A DNA stretch of 57,552 nucleotides from CAVXDP01 sp964562925 (GTDB taxonomy: Archaea > Thermoproteota > Bathyarchaeia > 40CM-2-53-6 > CAVXDP01), in NCBI GenBank assembly GCA_964562925.1, contig CAZLVF010000007.1, positions 1 to 57,552 on the forward strand, given 5' to 3'. A model generated the notes under the pieces. It did no database searches. It was not told the origin of the DNA and was given only the letters and a program-made list of their open reading frames with translations. The position numbers were made by a program, and so were the translations under genes. The stretch's first letter is position 1. Each line of letters begins with the position of its first letter. Positions 27,192-33,972 of this stretch are shown here, one piece after another.

Positions 27192-27371
27192 TTGTACTCG
27201 CGGTACTACACCTATCCCTATCTTCAATACGACTACTATTGCATACCAATGTACGGACCGTACTATCTACCGCCCGCCATAAGCAAGAGATGCTGGCAAT
27301 GTCACGGCGCGATGATGTACGTCAGCTACTATAACAGGTGGTTGTGCCCCTACTGTCGGGCTTACCGATAG
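27192..27371 (+). CDS. Tyrosine-rich zinc-ribbon miniprotein, 59 residues
   Basis: This short protein starts at TTG 27192, with a strong GGAGGTG at 27179-27185. Sixteen of its 59 residues are Tyr, mostly in the N-terminal half (YYTYPYLQYDYY, MYGPYY), followed by a zinc ribbon, CWQCHG ... CPYC. No function is recognised. The longer open frame upstream overlaps the glycosylase gene and looks non-coding. The strong ribosome-binding site and intact finger support expression. Confidence 0.68.
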   Translation: MYSRYYTYPYLQYDYYCIPMYGPYYLPPAISKRCWQCHGAMMYVSYYNRWLCPYCRAYR

Positions 27372-27408
27372 AACCTGTGACGCTTCTATTAGATCCTGTT
27401 CTTGTAGC

Positions 27409-27690
27409 CTACGTTTCCACGTAGACATCTCCGTTCTCCTTCAGTTTCATATCTTCATAGGAGGCCACTCGACGCCTATAGAACTCTTGCTTAACACATT
27501 CTGGAAGGCCTTGCACCCTCTTATAGTTGAAGTAGCTTGGCTTGTAGAGTTTGACGTGAAGTCTTGTGATGAAGTAGTTTAGATGTCAGTCAATCTTCTT
27601 GGGTGGTAGGGTTATGAGTTCATCCACGACCCGTTGGATGAGCCTATCGTATCTAGGCCTATCTATCTGTTTTATGAATGAATCGGATTT
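27409..27690 (-). pseudogene. Decayed gene with internal TGA, unidentified
   Basis: One reading frame shows protein-like sequence on both sides of a TGA at 27586-27588. Upstream is RPRYDRLIQRVVDELITLPP. Downstream is FITRLHVKLYKPSYFNYKRV and a natural end at TAG 27409. No ATG or TTG start is found before the stop, and the frame is closed by TGA at 27691. I do not recognise the family. It is probably a relic at the edge of the accessory islet. Confidence 0.45.
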
Positions 27691-27889
27691 TCAGAGAGAA
27701 AAAACGACGGTAAGGACTCTCGCGCACTCTTCACCTTGGGAATCTCCTTATGACCAGAAACAGAAAGCCATGCGTATAGTCAAACCTAAAACGGAGACGA
27801 CGACCACCTAGCCTAGAAAGTCGTCTAAAATCTATATGGGTACGAAGAGCTAGATGATAGGCGGAAAGCAGAATGCGGCCGTAGTCCAG

Positions 27890-27919
27890 ACGAACTATCC
27901 GTTGGATAGTTCGGGATAA
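27890..27919 (+). other. tRNA-Gly D-loop intron (30 nt, BHB)
   Basis: The central helix is GTCC/GGAT, with 3-nt bulges AGA and AAC and an inner 10-bp stem CGAACTATCC/GGATAGTTCG. Cutting after the second bulge base leaves GTCCAG joined to CCTGG, a normal D-loop. Introns here are non-canonical but known in Thermoproteota. Confidence 0.85.
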
Positions 27920-27943
27920 CCTGGTTAAGACGTCGGCTTCCCA

Positions 27944-27958
27944 AGCAAATGCGGAAGC
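27944..27958 (+). other. tRNA-Gly anticodon-loop intron (15 nt, BHB)
   Basis: A textbook BHB: outer stem TCGGC/GCCGA, central helix TTCC/GGAA, bulges CAA and GCA. Cutting after the second bulge base restores the loop TTCCCAA. Confidence 0.9.
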
Positions 27959-28055
27959 AGCCGATAACCCGGGTCCGAATCCCGGCGGCCGCATCATCCC
28001 TGTAAAACGCTTTCTTGTCGGTGCAGATCTTTCAGTGGACTTCTTAACTGTTGGC

Positions 28056-28175
28056 TTACAAGTCATTGTTGCTTAGGCGTTGAAGCTTCTTAAGTTCTGA
28101 TCGATACAATTCTTGGTCGACACTGCGATACGGCTTCCTCTTGTGAGTGGCTGAGCTGAAAGGAATGATCTTCAA
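28056..28175 (-). CDS. Basic 39-residue protein coupled to the toxin relic
   Basis: A short frame starts at TTG 28175, overlapping the toxin stop as TTGA, and ends at TAA. It contains SATHKRKPYRSVDQELYRSE and ELKKLQRLSNNDL, mostly charged and probably helical. It is the third frame in a row joined by a TTGA overlap, which supports reality. Function is unknown. Confidence 0.4.
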   Translation of the reverse strand: MKIIPFSSATHKRKPYRSVDQELYRSELKKLQRLSNNDL

Positions 28176-28427
28176 TCGTAAATCTTCTTGCGCGGATCCG
28201 CATCATAGAAGATCAATCTTCGGGTGGCCTCTTCAACTTTGTATTTGATGCGATAGTTGCCAACTCTGTCTTTCCAGAAGCCTTCTAGCTGTCCTTCTTA
28301 GCCTTACTCCGAGATGAGGATTCTGAGCAAGCTCCTGCGCTCTTCGTTTGACCCGTTCTCGCGGATCCTTCGGCAACTTCTTAAACTACTTCAGAAAGGT
28401 ATTGAGGAATATTGCTTCGTAGGTCAA
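28172..28427 (-). pseudogene. RelE/ParE-family toxin, broken
   Basis: The frame from TTG 28427 reads TYEAIFLNTFLK, then TAG at 28386-28388, then FKKLPKDPRERVKRRAQELA. A one-base shift near 28295-28303 moves to the frame of GFWKDRVGNYRIKYKV and LIFYDADPRKKIYD, the typical RelE-fold end. With two independent lesions, the toxin is very likely inactive. It overlaps the antitoxin stop as TTGA, the normal toxin-antitoxin arrangement. Confidence 0.78.
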
Positions 28428-28645
28428 CTGGAAAGGACCTTTTCGATCTCGCGAGGGGTTGAGGCGACTTTGAATCTGCCTTCCCTGTATTCCCTCTCTC
28501 CAATCTTTAGCCTTCGGACAGTTTCCTTGTCTAGTTGAACCTCTAGCGTCTCAACCACTTCATGAAACCTAATCGAAGCTTCAAACAGGTCCGTGATGAA
28601 CTTTCTAGGCAACTGCACGTGGACCCCCCTTCCGTGCCACCCCAT
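28424..28645 (-). CDS. Antitoxin of a RelBE-type pair (intact)
   Basis: This 73-residue protein starts at ATG 28645. It contains ETLEVQLDKETVRRLKIGER and ends GRFKVASTPREIEKVLSS, a pattern seen in archaeal RelB/VapB-like antitoxins that wrap the toxin. It directly precedes and overlaps the broken toxin. It may still be expressed and cross-react with other toxins. The family call is by context and pattern. Confidence 0.6.
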   Translation of the reverse strand: MGWHGRGVHVQLPRKFITDLFEASIRFHEVVETLEVQLDKETVRRLKIGEREYREGRFKVASTPREIEKVLSS

Positions 28646-28690
28646 TCACCTGTAAGCAGCAGGCATGCCATCGATCCTATTAAGCGGTTT

Positions 28691-28821
28691 CCTCAATCGG
28701 GCTTTGTTTCAAAACCCTCAGGTAGATGTTTGATCTTCTGGCGATCAACCTCGTAATTTGGCCTAAAAGGAATCATCAACATGCTAATGGTCAGGAGTTT
28801 TGAAACGAAGCCCCTCAATCG
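28691..28821. mobile_element. MITE, 113 bp, with 16-bp inverted ends and 9-bp target duplication
   Basis: The element spans 28700-28812. Its ends GGCTTTGTTTCAAAAC (28700-28715) and the complement of 28797-28812 match at 15 of 16 positions. Identical CCTCAATCG direct repeats flank it at 28691-28699 and 28813-28821. It has no coding capacity; the interior is an imperfect continuation of the palindrome. It must be moved by a transposase encoded elsewhere. Confidence 0.75.
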
Positions 28822-29273
28822 CTGGAACTATAATGAAGGACGTGGTACATGGAGCAAAGCAGTGGTGAATCAACGAGGGTTCAAAGCCGCGAGAATTTTG
28901 CGACCAATTCCAACAACAAAAATAGTGCGAGTCCCGGCGGCCGCGCAACCGCTTCTTGGTATTAACTCAAACTCATCACTGTAATGTATTCGGGACATTG
29001 CACGTCGATGTCTTGGCATCGGAGAAAACGATCTGCTTTTCTGACATTACTCGTTACGGCTCTGGTCATGGCATACTCGAATCTTGGTAATGACCTCGAT
29101 GCGCTTGGCTGGCGCATGAGTGCAGGCTACGTTGGCTGATCTGGATTTGAATCAACCGAAGCTGACATAGGTTTAATAATGACCATTTGCTCTTTGGCTC
29201 TCAGTACGTTGCAGATCCTACTTTTAGGTACTATCTTGCGCGTAACTGACTTGTAAAGTGGTGAGATAGAAGC
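28822..29273. other. Spacer with duplicated tRNA-Gly 3' end
   Basis: No gene is recognised. Positions 28928-28944 repeat 27976-27992 of tRNA-Gly with one mismatch in 17 (CGA-A/G-TCCCGGCGGCCGC). This covers the 3' half of the T-arm and acceptor strand, the usual attachment-site footprint left by tRNA-targeting integrases. Confidence 0.5.
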
Positions 29274-29420
29274 ATGAGTGAAGAAGGAAGATACGGCGGC
29301 CGGACTATGTACAAAGCTACATGTTCAGATTGTGGCGCTGAAACCGAGGTGCCGTTCAAACCAACACAAGGCCGACCGGTTTATTGCAGGGAATGCTACC
29401 AGAAGCATAGACGATACTAG
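29274..29420 (+). CDS. CxxC zinc-binding miniprotein, 48 residues
   Basis: From ATG 29274 the frame encodes a short Gly/Arg-rich start (EEGRYGGRTMYKATC) and a zinc-binding domain, CSDCG ... PVYCRECYQKHRRY. This matches the small archaeal CxxC-type zinc proteins with the TxVPFKPTQGRPVYCRxC pattern, thought to bind nucleic acid. The last 37 bases are repeated after the next assembly gap. Confidence 0.85.
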   Translation: MSEEGRYGGRTMYKATCSDCGAETEVPFKPTQGRPVYCRECYQKHRRY

Positions 29421-29593
29421 AATGAGGATTGACAATCANNNNNNNNNNNNNNNNNNNNNNNNNNNNNNNNNNNNNNNNNNNNNNNNNNNNNNNNNNNNNN
29501 NNNNNNNNNNNNNNNNNNNNNNNNNNNNNNNNNNNNNNTTGCAGGGAATGCTACCAGAAGCATAGACGATACTAGAATGAGGATTGACAATCA
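29384..29593. repeat. False gap: 55-bp contig overlap either side of 100 N
   Basis: Bases 29384-29438 are repeated exactly at 29539-29593, directly before and after 100 N (29439-29538). This is an unmerged contig overlap. The true sequence probably lacks the N run and one copy, and is 155 bases shorter. Confidence 0.9.
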
Positions 29594-29821
29594 ATCCCTC
29601 TCTTTCACTTATTTTTTCACACAAGACTCTTATGGAAATCGCGTCTCAACAATGGTGATGTTGAAAGTCCGTAGAGGGTTTTCACGAGCCTTTCAATAAC
29701 TAGCATGTTCCTAGTGGACGTTTCAAGATCCTCGTAACAAAATATGAATTCGCGCTCTAGTCCAAGAGGTGTATGCCTTCCTCTCAGCCCCATAGGTTAA
29801 AGAGGCGGATGACTACTATTC

Positions 29822-30511
29822 TTGGCGACTTCATTGAGAACAGAAATGTTGGATGTTCCGCACGAAACGCGAGGTAGGCCGAGCGGGCCTTGGCACTCCG
29901 TCTCTGACAGAGTCTCATTCACCTATCTGGTCAGAATCTCAAGGAAGTATGAAATTGAGACGCCTAAGCTTCTTGAGTGTATTCAAAACGCTCGGACTCG
30001 AGGGGAATCATTCTTCAACGATCTGTCAATTAGACGCCGCCAAATGACGTTAGAAAATATGATTTTTCTCATAACTCAAGGTGGGAAGATTATCGCTCAA
30101 GTCAAACTTACGACGAAATTGTTGGATTATCTGGCAAAGACAGACATTAACCGCCTTCGATTTGGTGATTACGCCGTAACCAAACGGAGCGCGCCGGGCT
30201 CCGAGAATTTGGAGATCAAAGATTTGAACTCTAGGAGTAAACGCTTCAATCTTGAAGTGAAGGTCACTGAGAAATCGACGCCTAAAATCATTCCCTCAAT
30301 GTGGGGCAAGGAGCTTCTACTTTCCACCGCAACGATCGCGGACCGGAGTGGAACAATTAAGTTGCCTCTCTGGAATGATCAGATAGATATGGTTTCAGTC
30401 GGAGACACGTTGCATATCGAGAATGCAGGACTGAAAAGATTCAGAGGAGAACTTCAGGTTAGAATTGGCAAATTCACCAGACTTCGGAAACTAGAGAAAG
30501 AAGGAAGATAG
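29822..30511 (+). CDS. OB-fold nucleic-acid-binding protein (SSB/RPA-like)
   Basis: The 229-residue protein has a C-terminal OB fold typical of archaeal RPA/SSB proteins: LLLSTATIADRSGTIKLPLW, then VSVGDTLHIENAGLKRFRG and LQVRIGKFTRL. The N-terminal part (YLVRISRKYEIETPKLLECI, MIFLITQGGKIIAQVK) is less clear. It probably binds single-stranded DNA or RNA. The start is TTG at 29822; an internal ATG at 29846 is possible. Confidence 0.78.
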   Translation: MATSLRTEMLDVPHETRGRPSGPWHSVSDRVSFTYLVRISRKYEIETPKLLECIQNARTRGESFFNDLSIRRRQMTLENMIFLITQGGKIIAQVKLTTKLLDYLAKTDINRLRFGDYAVTKRSAPGSENLEIKDLNSRSKRFNLEVKVTEKSTPKIIPSMWGKELLLSTATIADRSGTIKLPLWNDQIDMVSVGDTLHIENAGLKRFRGELQVRIGKFTRLRKLEKEGR

Positions 30512-30577
30512 ATCAATAATCGAATCTCAAACGAGCAATTCTGTAATCTTTGCGGATTTCTTCTCGGCACGCTCACT

Positions 30578-30778
30578 TTGATCTGTCTACTGTTAGTGGT
30601 GACCTATGCGTTTCTGACCAACCTCAAAACGGGTTCCGTCAAGACCGATTTGCCCGCAGCAGGCATGTTGGGGGTGACGTTGAGCGTTCTTTCTGAGTAT
30701 ATCTTCGATCACTATGTCATGGGCATATCATGGGATACATTACTTGCCGATTACAATATTCTCAAGTCAAGAGTATAG
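30578..30778 (+). CDS. Hypothetical membrane protein
   Basis: This short frame has a hydrophobic segment (ICLLLVVTYAFLTN) and a second amphipathic one. The open frame extends upstream with CNLCG before the hydrophobic part but lacks a normal start codon there, so the start is uncertain and it may be a relic. No family is recognised. Confidence 0.35.
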   Translation: MICLLLVVTYAFLTNLKTGSVKTDLPAAGMLGVTLSVLSEYIFDHYVMGISWDTLLADYNILKSRV

Positions 30779-30911
30779 GGTTTTGTGCTGTTTGTCAATT
30801 TGCAGCTCCACTACTGTTTGGCTCGGTCGTAAGAGATAGGTGTTATAGACTGCTAGTACTTGGTATCTAAAGGATCGGCAGGCCATGGAATGAATCGGAT
30901 GGTAATATGAT

Positions 30912-31997
30912 ATGACGTTGGAAAGAGTCAAACGTTTTCAGAAATTGATGAAGGCAAAGGAAATAGACGCGTCGGTGATTCGGACCCTCTCATCCTTCAC
31001 ATACTTTGCCGGAGTAAGATGGTTAAGGCCAGCGCTTCTTATTCCAGCCGACGGTAACCCCCTGGCTTTCATCTTCAAACATGAGATGAAACCATTCACT
31101 GAGAGCGCTTTCATCAAAGATGTTCTGCCTTACGGGGGAGTAGAGGACCTGATGAAGGGTGTGAGCAACACCCTGAGAGAAAGAGGATACAGAAGAGTAG
31201 GCCTTGATTCCAGCATCGAAAGAGATGCCTACCAACTCTTCTTCGAGATGTTCAGAAGACTCAACCCTAAGATCGAAATCGTTGATGTTCACGCCCTGAT
31301 AATGGAACTGCGAATGATCAAGGACGCAGCCGAAATAGAATGCATCCGCCAAGCATCCAAGATAACCGATGCAGGCATGAGGGCAGCTATCAACGCCATC
31401 GACGTCGGAGTCAGCGAACTCGAGATTGCTGCTGAAGCGACACACACAATGATGAAGATGCGATCGGAGCATCCCCACTTCTACGTCAATACAGGTGCAT
31501 ATCCAAGGAAGCACGCCGAGCCTAGAGCAGACGCAAAGGTTGGGAAAGGAGACGCGGTCACTATAACTCTCGCAGGAGACTACAAGGGCTACTACAGCAA
31601 CGAGACTCGAACACACATGATGGAGGGCGCGTCGATAGAGAAACTGAAGGCGCTGGAAACGTTAGAGCAGGTCTACAGTATGGTCAAAGAGAAACTCAAA
31701 CCTGGTGTAGCCCTGAACTCGATAGAATCCAAGATTGAGAGGACATTGAAGGATCGAGGGTATGGCGACAACTATGTTCAAGGTTTCGCCCATGGCGTTG
31801 GTCTGCTTGTGGAAGAAGATCCTATAACAACAATACTCGTACCGCACCGAAGGCAAATTGTCAAAGAGAATATGGTTCTAGCCGCGATACACACGCCTCT
31901 CGCAATCCCTAATGTCGGAGCGGTAAAATGCGAGGACACCTACCTTGCGAAATCGGATCGAGTTGAGCAACTCACAAAGTTCCTATGCAAAGCATGA
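30912..31997 (+). CDS. M24-family (Xaa-Pro peptidase/creatinase-like) protein with altered metal site
   Basis: The 361 residues have the two-domain layout of aminopeptidase P/prolidase: a creatinase N-domain, then the pita-bread fold from about residue 130 (LRMIKDAAEIECIRQASKIT). Of the five usual metal ligands, the first Asp is Leu (TITLAG), the second is Asn (SNETR), and the Glu in the IEPG motif is His (IHTP). The His of FAHGVGL and the last Glu (KCEDTYL) remain. It is probably not a standard metallopeptidase; a creatinase-like hydrolase is an alternative. Confidence 0.85.
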   Translation: MTLERVKRFQKLMKAKEIDASVIRTLSSFTYFAGVRWLRPALLIPADGNPLAFIFKHEMKPFTESAFIKDVLPYGGVEDLMKGVSNTLRERGYRRVGLDSSIERDAYQLFFEMFRRLNPKIEIVDVHALIMELRMIKDAAEIECIRQASKITDAGMRAAINAIDVGVSELEIAAEATHTMMKMRSEHPHFYVNTGAYPRKHAEPRADAKVGKGDAVTITLAGDYKGYYSNETRTHMMEGASIEKLKALETLEQVYSMVKEKLKPGVALNSIESKIERTLKDRGYGDNYVQGFAHGVGLLVEEDPITTILVPHRRQIVKENMVLAAIHTPLAIPNVGAVKCEDTYLAKSDRVEQLTKFLCKA

Positions 31998-32240
31998 TAA
32001 TAGGGCGATACAGCTCTGCCTAACCATATCCAAGCTAGACTAATACCATGGTCTCATCAGCTTCTTCGGGTGTGCTGATAAATCTCAATTACGAGTGGAT
32101 GATCAGGCCTAGCATATTTGTTACGTGAGCTGAAGAATGCAAGCTACTGGGATGCCCGGAGATCGGGGTCAGCGTAGAGAAAAGCCATAGGTAGGCGAGA
32201 GAGCATGCAATACTGCTCGAAATGGATGTAGAGTAGGACT

Positions 32241-33461
32241 TTGACTGTCAAGAGAAGCCTTGAATTGCAGTCGAGTTTAAAGGGATGCTCAGTATGCGTG
32301 ATCATATCGGATCTTGCCATCGTTCTACTCGTGATCTTCTTAGTGTCTTCAAGAATCGTACCAGCCACGTCACGAGGCCACAATGTGACCATCTACTATA
32401 ATGGGCGATGTCCCTTATGTCAGGATTACGTGAATGCGCTTGAATATGCCTTATATTCAGCAAATATTACGAATGTGACGAAACTCGATTATTCCATTAA
32501 CGCGACGGCTTATGATGCTCTGAAAGATCTTCGGCATAGGATAGATGTTCCGAGTCAGTTCTTTAGTTATATCACTACACTCGTAGACGAAAAGTATGTG
32601 TTTGTAGGATACTTTCCAATCGACATCATAATAGATTTCGTCCGTTCCGACCCAAACTTGGACAAGTTGATAGCGGCGCAAGGTCTGGAAGCTGACACAT
32701 ATCGTGTATACAGCGACGGCGTCGTATTCAACTGCGATTCGTCTACGAAGATTTCAGAATGTCTCCCCTTCAGCACCATTGGAACCCAAAGTATGTGGTT
32801 GCTAGTTCTGGTTTCCGGACTTGTAGACGGTTTCAATCCGTGTGCATTCTCGGTTCTTGCATATTTCGTTGGCATAGTCGCAATGTATCGTTCGAGAAAA
32901 GGAATTTTCCTAGCAGGGTCGCTCTACATAATGTCCATGTATCTTTTCTATCTGGGAATAGGACTTGGGTTGACCTATGCGATTGAGTTAAGCGGAAAGA
33001 TTTGGCTTATTTCAAAGATTCTTGGGGTAATCATTGCTGGCGTCGGCCTTGTAGCTTTGATAGGAGCTTTATCCGAGTCAATTCTCTTGCCTAGGATGTC
33101 TACAAGGTTGTTCTTGCCTATTGCAACGCGATTCAGCAGTTCGTGGGTTCAGAAGTCAACAATATTTGCCGCATTGTTGTTCGGAGGGCTGGTCGCCGCA
33201 ATCGAGTTCCCATGTACAGGAGGAATATACATCGCTACTGTTGGGATCCTTTCTGCCCAGGGAGTAGACTGGCTTCTAGTTCAATATCTGCTGGTATACA
33301 ACTTCATGTTCATAATGCCTCTGATAGTGATTCTAGTTATGTTATCTGGCATTGTCGGTTCATCTTCCTTAGAGGAAAGAATCCGGCGAAAGAGGCATCT
33401 TATGGGGCTTGTCTCGGGACCGCTAATGATTGGCTTGGGAATCTTTCTCCTACTTGCTTGA
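32241..33461 (+). CDS. Thioredoxin-like/CcdA-DsbD membrane fusion
   Basis: This 406-residue membrane protein starts with an anchor helix (about residues 22-43). An outside thioredoxin-like domain follows with the CxxC in NGRCPLCQDYV. The C-terminal block of six or so helices resembles CcdA/DsbD, with its paired Cys in FNPCAFSVLA and EFPCTGGIY. In DsbD-type systems electrons pass from cytoplasmic thioredoxin through the membrane Cys pair to the outer CxxC. The start TTG at 32241 is plausible. The external partner is unknown. Confidence 0.85.
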   Translation: MTVKRSLELQSSLKGCSVCVIISDLAIVLLVIFLVSSRIVPATSRGHNVTIYYNGRCPLCQDYVNALEYALYSANITNVTKLDYSINATAYDALKDLRHRIDVPSQFFSYITTLVDEKYVFVGYFPIDIIIDFVRSDPNLDKLIAAQGLEADTYRVYSDGVVFNCDSSTKISECLPFSTIGTQSMWLLVLVSGLVDGFNPCAFSVLAYFVGIVAMYRSRKGIFLAGSLYIMSMYLFYLGIGLGLTYAIELSGKIWLISKILGVIIAGVGLVALIGALSESILLPRMSTRLFLPIATRFSSSWVQKSTIFAALLFGGLVAAIEFPCTGGIYIATVGILSAQGVDWLLVQYLLVYNFMFIMPLIVILVMLSGIVGSSSLEERIRRKRHLMGLVSGPLMIGLGIFLLLA

Positions 33462-33972
33462 ATGATACTGATAATACTGAATAATGATAATAATAATACT
33501 GAAACCACAAACGCGAGCAGCTGCGTTGATGGTTACGTACTCTTGAGGGTTTTCATCGTTCATCTCATCTTTCCATCGGAACTGTTCAACGAAGGAGTAA
33601 CATGTCCGAGGTGAGCACTTCGACAATTTGCTTTTCCGGGCAACAAAGCCACAGTTGAAGGCGGCTATAGTAGATCGATTTGGTGCTAACCTACCTAATC
33701 CTGAATTCGTCCAAGCCACGAGATACTATGACACATGTCGGACTCGGAGTAGGCATCTGTAACCCTGAAGCAGTTACTGTAAATCTCTATAGATAATTGA
33801 TCATATAACTGGAGTGCGTCAAAACATTTTCTTCTCCGTTTCTGATTCCTCTTAATGGTCATTTGGAAATGAGTATCACGCAAACCGAACGGTAGCGAGT
33901 TTCTAGAGGCCTATGAAGTTCCGGGCCTTCCTATCCCAACCGTGGATGATGCGGAATTTTCTACACGCTATA
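33462..33972. other. Spacer without secure genes
   Basis: Fragments such as KAAIVDRFGANLPNPEFVQA (near 33660) and EAYEVPGLPIPTVDDAEF (near 33900) look protein-like but lie in short closed frames. They may be relics; no gene is supported. Confidence 0.4.

Larger units (their letters stand above)
27875..27993 (+). tRNA. tRNA-Gly (anticodon CCC) with two introns
   Basis: The acceptor stem GCGGCCG (27875-27881) pairs with CGGCCGC (27986-27992), and the discriminator is A27993. The T-arm is CCGGG-TCCGAAT-CCCGG, and the anticodon stem TCGGC/GCCGA frames TTCCCAA with anticodon CCC at 27940-27942. CCA is not encoded. Two inserts must be removed: 27890-27919 (30 nt) in the D-loop and 27944-27958 (15 nt) at the usual 37/38 position. 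The mature RNA is 74 bases. Confidence 0.93.

Noticed and set aside
29278..29565. A longer frame over the CxxC miniprotein and the third gap
   Set aside because: It depends on N bases and a duplicated contig end; the correct frame is the 48-residue one from 29274.
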